In this document: positions 7,021 to 13,144 of the stretch, piece after piece
Layout: every line of letters begins with the position of its first letter
Position numbering within the stretch: position 1 is the first letter of the stretch
DNA from: Egerieenecus sp048201975
GTDB taxonomy: Bacteria > Bacillota > Clostridia > Christensenellales > Aristaeellaceae
Direction of reading: 5' to 3'
NCBI GenBank assembly: GCA_048201975.1
Contig: DBFBGQ010000080.1
Location: forward strand, 1-21,550
Length of the DNA stretch: 21,550 bases
Notes under the pieces: model-generated
What the model was told of the DNA's origin: nothing
Seen by the model: the letters and a program-made list of their open reading frames with translations, nothing else
Databases searched by the model: none
Position numbers and translations under genes: made by a program

Positions 7021-7539
7021 ATGCAACAGATTCTGCTGTTTACCGATGACGCCGGTCCGGCCTCGGCCCTGGCCCAGAGCGTGATCCATGCCCTGCCCCT
7101 GCGGGCCGTGGGCTTCCGCATGCTGCCTTTCTCCCTGGCGGGAACCAACCGCGGGGAGTTTTTGCACTTCCTGGGCGCCCAGGACCCCATGGAAAACGAC
7201 GTGCCCTGCGCCCTGCGCCTGAGCAGGCAGCGGGTGGTCTCCATCCCGGAGGTGTGGGAGGAGCTGGCCGCCCCCATGCTGCGCCGGTGCATCCCACGGC
7301 ACGCGCCCATCCTGCTGGACCGCCTGACCGCCCCGGCCCTGGACTGCCCCGCCTTCGCCCGGGCGCTGAGCGAGTGCTTCCACGGGGACAGCCCCGTGCT
7401 GGCCCTGGCCCCGGAGGAGCTGGCTCCCAGGCTGGCGCCCCTGCTGGCGGACGCCGCGCCCCAGGAAATTCACTGGGACGGCAGGGGCCGGGAGCGCATG
7501 TTTGCCCAGCTGATGGAGGAGATCAGCCTGCGGCTGTGA
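7021..7539 (+). CDS. THEP1-like protein lacking the P-loop (probable pseudoenzyme)
   Basis: I recognise no exact family, but the 172 residues follow the layout of THEP1 nucleoside-triphosphatases (about 170-180 residues). The first strand and the place of the P-loop are MQQILLFTDDAGPASAL, where THEP1 has a GxxGxGKTT motif; here the Gly and Lys residues are gone. The match continues with RAVGF (residues 28-32), VWEELAAPMLRRC, a Walker B-position strand (ILLDRL where THEP1 has IDEIGKMEL), PAFARAL, and the strand SPVLALAP. This looks like a THEP1 fold that can no longer bind ATP, perhaps a binding or regulatory protein. GAAGGGAG (7005-7012) is 8 bases before ATG 7021. It has its own promoter; the next features are tRNAs with a separate promoter. 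Confidence 0.6.
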   Translation: MQQILLFTDDAGPASALAQSVIHALPLRAVGFRMLPFSLAGTNRGEFLHFLGAQDPMENDVPCALRLSRQRVVSIPEVWEELAAPMLRRCIPRHAPILLDRLTAPALDCPAFARALSECFHGDSPVLALAPEELAPRLAPLLADAAPQEIHWDGRGRERMFAQLMEEISLRL

Positions 7540-7569
7540 GCCCCGTGCGTAAAAGAAGGGGAACGGAAG

Positions 7570-7617
7570 TTTTTTTGCAAAAAAAGCTTGACAGCCATGG
7601 GGCTCATCTGCTATAAT
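7570..7617 (+). promoter_or_regulatory. Strong tRNA operon promoter with A/T-rich UP-like element
   Basis: A palindromic T7-GC-A7 tract (7570-7585) sits directly upstream of TTGACA (7588-7593). An 18-base spacer leads to TATAAT (7612-7617) with extended TGC. This is the expected form of a strong stable-RNA promoter. Confidence 0.85.
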
Positions 7618-7649
7618 CACTTTCGCAGTTGAGCTTCACGGCTAGCTGA

Positions 7650-7723
7650 TGGGGAATTGTGTAACGGCAGCACCTACGACTCTGACTCGTATTGTCTAGG
7701 TTCGAATCCTAGTTCCCCAGCCA
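7650..7723 (+). tRNA. tRNA-Gln (anticodon CTG)
   Basis: The acceptor TGGGGAA (7650-7656) pairs with TTCCCCA (7713-7719). The anticodon stem TACGA/TCGTA (7675-7679, 7687-7691) encloses the loop CTCTGAC with anticodon CTG at 7682-7684. The T arm is CTAGG-TTCGAAT-CCTAG. Discriminator G and an encoded CCA (7721-7723) follow. It reads the CAG codon, fitting the GC-rich codon use here. Confidence 0.95.
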
Positions 7724-7726
7724 TCT

Positions 7727-7799
7727 GCCTCCGTTGTCTAGAGGCCTAGGACGCCGCCCTCTCAAGGCGAAAACACGGGTTCGAATCCCGTCGGAGGTG
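7727..7799 (+). tRNA. tRNA-Glu (anticodon CTC)
   Basis: The acceptor GCCTCCG (7727-7733) pairs with CGGAGGT (7792-7798, G-T at the end). The anticodon loop CTCTCAA (7759-7765) gives CTC at 7761-7763, reading GAG. The T arm is ACGGG-TTCGAAT-CCCGT. The anticodon stem CCGCC/GGCGA has a C-A mismatch at its outer end. CCA is not encoded, unlike the tRNA-Gln three bases upstream. Both share one promoter and terminator. Confidence 0.92.
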
Positions 7800-7803
7800 C
7801 GTC

Positions 7804-7839
7804 AAAAAAAACCGTCGCAGCAGTGCGGCGGATTTTTTT
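7804..7839. terminator. Bidirectional terminator of the tRNA pair and the minus-strand membrane gene
   Basis: An 8-bp stem (7812-7819 with 7824-7831, one G-T) has the loop GCAG flanked by eight As and seven Ts. It begins 5 bases after tRNA-Glu and ends 3 bases before the stop codon of the convergent gene. Confidence 0.88.
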
Positions 7840-7842
7840 GCG

Positions 7843-8337
7843 TCACGGGGCCAGGCATGCCCACAGATCCCCCAGCGCCAGGGCGGCCAGCACGGCGGCG
7901 CTGAGCGCGGTTTGCAGCCGGCCGGGCCGCGCCCGCACAAACAGGGCCAGGCAAACCGCCTGACCCGTCAGGAGCGCGCCCCATGCCGCCAGGGAGCGGA
8001 ACAAAGCGGACCACACGCCGCCCAAGGGCGCGGCTGCCCACAGCAGCAGCGCCAGCGCGGCGCGGCATAGGATCTGGGCGGGGGCAAGGCTCGCGAGAAC
8101 CGGAGCGGCGTGACGCATAAAGCCCGGCTTCCGATGCCGCCAGAGGGGGCGGGTGGGCGGCAGCAGCCACAGCGCGCCCAGCCACCACAGGTTCAGGAGA
8201 TTCCCCGTCCAGAGGTATACCCACGCGCCGTCCACGCCCTGGGGACGGAACAGCCCCACGGCCAGGGGCAGCAAGAGGACGGAGAGCGTTCTCCGTCCCC
8301 CAAACCCCGCCGTGATGGCGGCCTGCGTGAAGTCCAT
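7843..8337 (-). CDS. Small multi-pass membrane protein, function unknown
   Basis: I do not recognise this 164-residue protein. It has four to five hydrophobic segments rich in Leu, Ala and Trp (such as TLSVLLLPLAVGLF, YLWTGNLLNLWWLGALWLL and LCRAALALLLWAA) and basic loops such as RPLWRHRKPGFMRH, so it is an integral membrane protein. ATG 8337 is preferred because CAGGGAG lies 6 bases upstream; an in-frame ATG at 8379, only 3 bases after the stop of the spore lipoprotein gene, has no ribosome site but could allow coupling. It follows the lipoprotein in an apparent two-gene unit, so a spore or envelope role is possible. It ends at the terminator shared with the tRNAs. Confidence 0.65.
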   Translation of the reverse strand: MDFTQAAITAGFGGRRTLSVLLLPLAVGLFRPQGVDGAWVYLWTGNLLNLWWLGALWLLPPTRPLWRHRKPGFMRHAAPVLASLAPAQILCRAALALLLWAAAPLGGVWSALFRSLAAWGALLTGQAVCLALFVRARPGRLQTALSAAVLAALALGDLWACLAP

Positions 8338-8382
8338 TGCAAACTCCCTGTTTTTATATGCAGCTGCGGCACGTTTCATGCC

Positions 8383-8970
8383 TTAGCTGGCGACGCCGTT
8401 CTGGGTGGTTTGCGTGCTCTCGCCCCCGGCCTCCAGCTGGTTGATCAGCGCGGAGAGCTTGTTTTCAATGTCGGTGAGGTCCGTGGCGTTTTTCAACTGC
8501 TCGGAAAGCTGGCCGATGGTCTCCAGGGTGGCGGCGTCATCGGTGACGGTCAGGCGGGTGATGCCGCTGACCACGCCGTCCAGGCGCTCCCGGACCATCT
8601 CCCGCATGCGGTCGGTGACCCCGGCCTGGTACTGGGCGTCAAAGGTCAGCCCCACCGCCGCCTGCTGCCCGGCGATCACCACCTTGGCGTCGGTGACCTC
8701 GCTGAGCTGCTCCAGCTCGTTCTTCAGTTCCTCCGCGGCCCGGCGGGCCATGTCCGCGTCCTGAACGCCCATGGCGGCGGGCATTTCGGTTGCGCCGGCG
8801 GTCTGGGTGGCCATTTCGCTGGGCGAGGGCTGCGCGGACGCGCTGGGCTGCGCGGTGGCGGCGCCCGCGGTGGGCGACGGGGATGTCATGGGTTCCGATT
8901 CGGCGGCGCAGGCGGTCAGGGCGAGTGCGCAAACCAGCAGCGCCGCGGCTTGTAGCAGGGTTCGTTTCAC
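8383..8970 (-). CDS. YhcN/YlaJ-type sporulation lipoprotein
   Basis: The 195-residue protein has a lipoprotein signal peptide ending LALTAC (Cys21), a low-complexity Thr/Ser/Pro/Ala linker (about residues 24-65), and a C-terminal domain with ADMARRAAEELKNELEQLSEVTDAKVVIAG-type order (split here at the usual helix-strand), followed by AAVGLTFDAQY and a helix MREMVRERL, then ISRLTVTDD-like strand (GITRLTVTDDA). This is the pattern of YhcN/YlaJ spore lipoproteins, which sit at the inner spore membrane and affect germination or outgrowth. The start is GTG 8970 with GAGGAGG 9 bases upstream. An ATG-AAG-TGA triplet set overlaps this start, see findings. The membrane-protein gene follows closely. 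Confidence 0.8.
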   Translation of the reverse strand: MKRTLLQAAALLVCALALTACAAESEPMTSPSPTAGAATAQPSASAQPSPSEMATQTAGATEMPAAMGVQDADMARRAAEELKNELEQLSEVTDAKVVIAGQQAAVGLTFDAQYQAGVTDRMREMVRERLDGVVSGITRLTVTDDAATLETIGQLSEQLKNATDLTDIENKLSALINQLEAGGESTQTTQNGVAS

Positions 8971-9055
8971 TTCATTTCGCCTCCTCGCGGCTATTGTGCG
9001 CGGCGCAGGCGCGGTTCACGCAGGGAAATCTTTCAAAAATTTACACCCTTTGGGC

Positions 9056-9083
9056 TTGCGGCTTGCAAGAAAGCAGGTATAAT
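9056..9083 (+). promoter_or_regulatory. Sigma-A promoter of the VanY cluster
   Basis: TTGCGG (9056-9061), a 16-base spacer and TATAAT (9078-9083). Together with the terminator at 12241 it would define a four-gene transcript. The leader is about 120 bases. Confidence 0.6.
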
Positions 9084-9207
9084 AGAAAAGACTGGTGGTT
9101 TTTTTTCATTGTTTGTCCGGCGCGGGCAACCTTTTGCCCCGGCGGCGCGTCTAAAAGTAGAAGAAAAACATGCGCCGGACTTCGGGCGGAAAGGAGCTTC
9201 ACGGTTC

Positions 9208-9885
9208 ATGTCGTATCTTACGCAATTCGCTTCGCTGCTGTGCGCGGGCACCATGATGGTTACCTCCTCCCTGCGGACCCTGGCCCCCCAGCGGGATATC
9301 GAGGGGTCGCTGTTTTTGATCAACCGCACCTACCGGGTCAGCGCGGACTATGTGCCCAACGTGGTGGCGGCGGATGTCAGCGGCTCGTTGCGGAACATGA
9401 TCCCCGAGGCCGCCCAGGCGCTGGAGGAGATGTTCGCCGCCTGCAAGGAGGAAGCGGGGGTCACCCTGGTCACCGTCAGCGGCTACCGCAGCTACGAAAA
9501 GCAGAAGAACATCTACAACAACAAGCTGAAAAAGGTGGGCAGCGAGGAAGAGGCGGACGAGTACGTGGCCCGGCCCGGGGCCAGCGAGCATCAGCTGGGC
9601 GTGGCCATGGACGTGGGGCAGCGCAACTCCAGCGCGGGGCTGACCTCCAGCTTTGCCAAGACCAAAGGCGGACAGTGGATCGCCGAGAACTGCTGGCGGT
9701 TCGGCTTCATCCTGCGCTACCAGGAGGGCTGGGAGGACATCACCGGCTACAGCTACGAGCCCTGGCACGTGCGGTATGTGGGCCTGGAGCACGCCCAGGC
9801 CATGCACGAGGCCAACGTACCCATGGAGACCTACATGGAGGGCCTGCGGGAGCAGATCATGGTGGACCTGCTGGCCCTGGAATAA
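9208..9885 (+). CDS. VanY-type D-alanyl-D-alanine carboxypeptidase (copy 1)
   Basis: This is a peptidase M15B protein, a zinc enzyme that removes the terminal D-Ala from peptidoglycan stem peptides. Family motifs are intact in the 225-residue protein: SGYRSYEKQ (residues 91-99), GASEHQLGVAMDVG (His128 and Asp135, zinc ligands) and YEPWHVRYVG (catalytic Glu184, zinc His187). The N-terminus (MSYLTQFASLLCAGTMMVTS) is a weak signal or anchor; it lacks a basic start, so export is likely but less clear than for copies 2 and 3. AAAGGAG (9190-9196) is 11 bases before ATG 9208; an upstream TTG at 9109 has no ribosome site. It is the first of three paralogues in one apparent operon. Confidence 0.88.
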   Translation: MSYLTQFASLLCAGTMMVTSSLRTLAPQRDIEGSLFLINRTYRVSADYVPNVVAADVSGSLRNMIPEAAQALEEMFAACKEEAGVTLVTVSGYRSYEKQKNIYNNKLKKVGSEEEADEYVARPGASEHQLGVAMDVGQRNSSAGLTSSFAKTKGGQWIAENCWRFGFILRYQEGWEDITGYSYEPWHVRYVGLEHAQAMHEANVPMETYMEGLREQIMVDLLALE

Positions 9886-9934
9886 CGGACGCATCCTACG
9901 CAAGATGAAACAACAAAAGAAGAGGTGCTCTTTC

Positions 9935-10798
9935 ATGATGAAGCGGCTGGTGGCGCTGATCCTGCTGGTAACGGTATTCCTGACGGGGGCCTGCGTGGCG
10001 CAGGCCACAGAGCTGGTGCCCTACGACGGTCCCGCCTGGACCTTTGAGGTGCCCATCAGCGCCCTGGACGATTCGCTGCTGGTGCTGGCCAGCCCCCTGT
10101 CCCCCCTGGAGGCGGACGCGGAGCCGCTGGACCTGGTCAGCGTGCAAAGCCGGCGCAACGGCGAAAACGGCGAAAACCTCAACGGCGGCCTGCGCAAGGC
10201 CTCCAACACCAGCATGCAGCTGCGGGAGGACGCCTATGCGGCGCTGGTGATGCTTTTCAGCGGCGCGGAGGACGAGGGCATCGAGCTCTACCTGCGCCAG
10301 GGCTACCGCTCCTATGAGGACCAGGCCGCCCGCTATGAAAACGCCGTTACCCGGGGCGAGACCGACGGCGTGCCCCAGGCTGGGCAGACCGACTACCAGA
10401 CGGGCCTGGCCGCCATGGTGGTGAGCAAGGACTGGCGGGTGAAGACCCTGGCGGCCGAAGAGTTTGCCCAGACGGCGGAGTACCAGTGGATTGCCGCCAA
10501 CTGCGCCCGCTACGGCTTTGTGATCCGCTACCCGGAGTTCAAGGAGGACCTTACCGGCGCGGCGTTTGAGCCCTGGCACCTGCGCTATGTGGGCTCGGAA
10601 ATCGCCAACTACATGAACAGCCGCAACCTGTGCCTGGAGGAGTTCTGCCAGGCCAAGGAGGAGGCGGAGGAAGAATACTTCAGCCGGGGTGGAGACCTGG
10701 AAGCGGCCCTGGCCGCGGAGAAGCTGCCCGAGGGGCCCGTGATCCTGCTGGAGGAAGGCCCGGACGGCGACCGGGAGATCACCATTTTCCACGATTGA
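9935..10798 (+). CDS. VanY-like protein with lost zinc ligands (copy 2, probable pseudoenzyme)
   Basis: The 287-residue protein has a signal peptide (about 1-25, cleavage after VAQA likely; a Cys20 lipobox is imperfect) and a VanY-type domain. QGYRSYEDQ (122-130) and FEPWHLRYVG (Glu212, His215) are kept, but the metal motif reads QTDYQTGLAAMVV: the first zinc His is Tyr154 and the zinc Asp is Met161. It should therefore not bind zinc normally. Close similarity to copy 3 runs from the N-terminal domain (PAWTFEVPISALDD against VPWNFPVDISAMDS) to the segment NLCLEEF, so the two are paralogues from duplication. AGAGGTG (9921-9927) is 7 bases before ATG 9935; ATG 9905 has no ribosome site. The reading frame is intact and in operon position, which argues for a retained role such as substrate binding. 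Confidence 0.85.
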   Translation: MMKRLVALILLVTVFLTGACVAQATELVPYDGPAWTFEVPISALDDSLLVLASPLSPLEADAEPLDLVSVQSRRNGENGENLNGGLRKASNTSMQLREDAYAALVMLFSGAEDEGIELYLRQGYRSYEDQAARYENAVTRGETDGVPQAGQTDYQTGLAAMVVSKDWRVKTLAAEEFAQTAEYQWIAANCARYGFVIRYPEFKEDLTGAAFEPWHLRYVGSEIANYMNSRNLCLEEFCQAKEEAEEEYFSRGGDLEAALAAEKLPEGPVILLEEGPDGDREITIFHD

Positions 10799-10813
10799 CG
10801 GAGGAAGCAGGGC

Positions 10814-11290
10814 ATGAAGATCGATCTGCGGGAGCCCGGCCCGGAGCTGTGCGGCGAGATTGCCGGTTACCGCCGGGAAATGCTGGAGGCGGGCAGCTCC
10901 ATGGACGGCTGCGGCGACCTGAGCCGCATGGAGGACCCCGCGGTGTGGCTGGCGCAGGTGGAAAGCCTGCGCCGGGAGGAGACCTGCCCGGCCCCCTGGG
11001 GTCCCGCCACCCAGTTCGTGGCCCTGTCCGAGACCGGGCAGCTGCTGGGGATGATCCAGGTGCGGCGCCGGTTCAACGACTATCTGGAGCGCTATGGCGG
11101 GCATATCGGCTATTCCGTGCGCCCCAGCCAGCGGCGCAAGGGCGTGGCCAAGGAGATGCTCCGCCAGGCGCTGGGGTTCTGCAAGGAAATCGGGCTGACC
11201 CGGGTGCTGATCACCTGCCTGGAGGACAACGAGGCCAGCCGCCGGACCATACTGGCCAACGGCGGCGTCTATGAATCCACCGGTGTTTGA
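10814..11290 (+). CDS. GNAT family N-acetyltransferase, C-terminus frameshifted
   Basis: The 158-residue product shows a GNAT fold: an N-terminal region with GYRREMLEAGSSMDGCG, a central strand FVALSETGQLLGMIQVRRR, the acetyl-CoA loop GYSVRPSQRRKGVAKEML (residues about 98-115) and VLITCLEDNEASRRTILANGG. The acyl acceptor is unknown. The frame ends early at TGA 11288-11290, and the next frame supplies a family-typical tail with ESYWI (11283-11348), so the gene seems to carry a one-base frameshift near 11280. The catalytic fold is mostly retained. GGAGG (10800-10804) is 9 bases before ATG 10814, and the gene begins 15 bases after copy 2 of the VanY cluster. Confidence 0.85.
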   Translation: MKIDLREPGPELCGEIAGYRREMLEAGSSMDGCGDLSRMEDPAVWLAQVESLRREETCPAPWGPATQFVALSETGQLLGMIQVRRRFNDYLERYGGHIGYSVRPSQRRKGVAKEMLRQALGFCKEIGLTRVLITCLEDNEASRRTILANGGVYESTGV

Positions 11291-11348
11291 GCCGGAGGCG
11301 CGGGTTCGCCTGGAGAGCTATTGGATCCACCTGGGGGAAGAAAGCTGA
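11283..11348 (+). pseudogene. Out-of-frame C-terminal tail of the GNAT gene
   Basis: Read in the +1 frame, these bases encode VFEPEARVRLESYWIHLGEE-S and a TGA at 11346-11348. The segment ESYWI is what GNAT relatives of this type carry near their end (a YWI motif after a variable stretch). The tail joins the upstream frame if one base is skipped around 11280-11288. Confidence 0.6.
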
Positions 11349-11396
11349 CGGCCCGGGCGTTACATGCATGAGCAACCAAGGAAAGGTAGGAAAGCC

Positions 11397-12224
11397 ATGA
11401 GAAAGATCGTGAGCGCGCTGCTGGCGCTGCTGTGGACGGTGCTTCCCGTTCTGGGCCTGGGAGAAGAGGATGTGGAGTTGAGCCTGGGCGACCTGATCAT
11501 CGAGGAGGAGGTCGCCTATGACGATGTGCCCTGGAATTTTCCCGTGGACATCTCCGCCATGGACTCGGAGTTCATCCGCCTGGCCAACCGGGAAATCCTC
11601 CTGCCCAAGGATTTTGTGCCTGAACCCATGATGGTCATGAAGAGCCGCAGCAACGGCGGGGTGAACAAGGCCTCCAGCAGCGAAATGAAGCTCCACGAGA
11701 CCGCCGGAGAGGCGCTGATTGAAATGTTCGAGGCGGCCCTCACCCAGGATATCACCCTGTACCTGAAAAGCGCGTACCGCTCCTATCAGACCCAGGCCAC
11801 CATGTACTATAACCGCCTGCAAAACAACAACGGCAAGGATGACGGCTGGGTGACCCCCGCCGGGGCCAGCGACCATCAAACCGGCCTGGGCTGCGACGTG
11901 GTGCCCCGTGAGTGGCGGGACCGCTCCATGAACGAGGACATGGCCGAAACCGAGGAGTGCCAGTGGATGGCGGAGCACTGCGCCGAGTATGGCTTCATCC
12001 TGCGCTATCCCTCCGACAAGGAGGACATCACCGAGATCAACTACGAGCCCTGGCACCTGCGCTATGTGGGCAAGGAGGTTGCCACCTACATCATGGACAA
12101 CGGCCTGTGCCTGGAGGAGTTCCACCAGCAGCTGCAGGCGGCCATCGACGAATTCCTGGCCGCAGGCGGCAAGGCCAGCCTGGTGGAGGACTTCATCCAG
12201 GTGTCCGCGGAAAACGACGAGTGA
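11397..12224 (+). CDS. VanY-type D-alanyl-D-alanine carboxypeptidase (copy 3)
   Basis: This 275-residue exported peptidase M15B protein has a signal peptide (MRKIVSALLALLWTVLPVLG) and an N-terminal acidic region (about 22-60). The motifs are complete: SAYRSYQTQ (125-133), GASDHQTGLGCDV (His160, Asp167) and YEPWHLRYVG (Glu217, His220). It should cleave D-Ala-D-Ala ends of cell-wall precursors or mature stems. It resembles copy 2 along its whole length and copy 1 only in the catalytic domain. ATG 11397 follows an AGG-rich purine stretch (AAGGAAAGGTAGG, 11378-11390); ATG 11364 has no ribosome site. A strong hairpin terminator follows 16 bases after its stop. Confidence 0.88.
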   Translation: MRKIVSALLALLWTVLPVLGLGEEDVELSLGDLIIEEEVAYDDVPWNFPVDISAMDSEFIRLANREILLPKDFVPEPMMVMKSRSNGGVNKASSSEMKLHETAGEALIEMFEAALTQDITLYLKSAYRSYQTQATMYYNRLQNNNGKDDGWVTPAGASDHQTGLGCDVVPREWRDRSMNEDMAETEECQWMAEHCAEYGFILRYPSDKEDITEINYEPWHLRYVGKEVATYIMDNGLCLEEFHQQLQAAIDEFLAAGGKASLVEDFIQVSAENDE

Positions 12225-12230
12225 CGGGCA

Positions 12231-12291
12231 GCAAAAAAACAAACAGCGGCGCTTTCCAGGCGTTGAAGGTCTGGAAAGCGCCGCTGTTTTT
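12231..12291. terminator. Bidirectional terminator between the VanY cluster and udk
   Basis: A perfect 19-bp stem (12241-12259 with 12271-12289) has an 11-base loop. Five Ts end the right side (12287-12291), and an A7 tract on the left (12233-12239) gives the T-run for the minus-strand udk transcript. Confidence 0.93.
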
Positions 12292-12323
12292 GGGCGGTGC
12301 AGCGCCGAGAGTCGCCGGAACGC

Positions 12324-12944
12324 TCACCCACGCCCGCGCTTGTTCAACTCGTCCTGTACATAGCCGGCCAGGATATCCACAATCCGGGCGTTGCGCCCGC
12401 CGTGGGCCACGATCACGTCCGCATGGTTGATGTAGTTGCGGATGTACTTGTCATACATGGGTTTCACCGTGGAAAGGTACTGCATGGAAATGCCGTCGAT
12501 CTCCCGGCCCCGCTCCTTGATGTCCCGCTGAATGCGCCGCAGCAGGCAGATGTCCGGCTCCACGTTCATGTACAGCTTCAGGTACATCAGCTCCATCAGC
12601 CGCTCGTCATGGAAGCAGTGAATCCCCTCCAAAATCATCACGTCGTGGGGCTGGATCAGCTCGCCGGTGTCCGCCCGGCGGTGCTGGGTGTAATCATACG
12701 CCTTGCGGGTGATGGGTTCCCCCCGGAGCAGCGCCTTTACATCCGCCAGCAGCAGGTCGTGGTCAAAAATCTCCGGCTCGTCATAGTTGAGCACGCTGCG
12801 CTCCGCAAAGGAGAGCTGGGGATGATCCCGGTAGTAGGCGTCCTGGTTGATCACGTAGCACCGGTCCCCCAGCTTGGCCCGCAGCGCCTCCGCCAGGGTG
12901 GATTTCCCGCTGCCGCTGGCTCCGCATATGCCGATGAACAGCAC
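12324..12944 (-). CDS. udk: Uridine kinase
   Basis: Uridine kinase phosphorylates uridine and cytidine with a nucleoside triphosphate in pyrimidine salvage. The 206-residue protein, the usual length, has Walker A GASGSGKS (residues 8-15), then the nucleoside-binding NQDAYYRDHPQLSFAER and NYDEPEIFDHDLL (about 34-63), a PITRKAYDYTQHRR segment, and DVMILEGIHCFHDERL as the Walker B strand with a conserved Glu. RRIQRDIKERGREIDGI forms the lid. The start is GTG 12944 with AGGAGGTGA just upstream. It has its own promoter at 12975-13003. Assignment to udk rather than a phosphoribulokinase-like relative is likely from these motifs, though neighbouring clades share them. Confidence 0.88.
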   Translation of the reverse strand: MLFIGICGASGSGKSTLAEALRAKLGDRCYVINQDAYYRDHPQLSFAERSVLNYDEPEIFDHDLLLADVKALLRGEPITRKAYDYTQHRRADTGELIQPHDVMILEGIHCFHDERLMELMYLKLYMNVEPDICLLRRIQRDIKERGREIDGISMQYLSTVKPMYDKYIRNYINHADVIVAHGGRNARIVDILAGYVQDELNKRGRG

Positions 12945-12974
12945 GCGCCGTCACCTCCTCGTTTCTCTTCCAAG

Positions 12975-13003
12975 AAGATACAGCAGCGCCGTGGCAAAGT
13001 CAA
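12975..13003 (-). promoter_or_regulatory. Sigma-A promoter of udk
   Basis: On the minus strand TTGACT (12998-13003) and TATCTT (12975-12980) are separated by 17 bases. Its leader to GTG 12944 is short. Confidence 0.75.
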
Positions 13004-13024
13004 GCGAAAATCCGCCGCCGCATG

Positions 13025-13057
13025 GGGCGATTTTCCGTTTTTCGCGCAAAATCGCCC
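13025..13057. promoter_or_regulatory. Inverted repeat upstream of the GH18 gene, possible operator
   Basis: GGGCGATTTT (13025-13034) and AAAATCGCCC (13048-13057) are perfect inverted copies with a 13-base centre. There is no T-run after it. It lies between the udk promoter and the GH18 start, where no convincing -35/-10 pair for the GH18 gene is seen (the best is a weak TATCCA near 13104). Confidence 0.4.
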
Positions 13058-13144
13058 GTTTGCCAGGATGTGTCATGGCTTTTTCACGCGAAATGTGTTA
13101 TTGTATCCACACGCCCTATACAGGGGCAAGAGAAGGAGGCCAAC

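Noticed and set aside
9109..9207. TTG start giving a 33-residue extension of VanY copy 1
   Set aside because: No ribosome site, and it lies only about 25 bases past the -10 box; ATG 9208 has AAAGGAG upstream.
11276..11292. Programmed +1 frameshift in the GNAT gene
   Set aside because: GTT to TTT re-pairing needs a first-position mismatch, and there is no upstream Shine-Dalgarno-like stimulator as in prfB; a plain indel is more likely.
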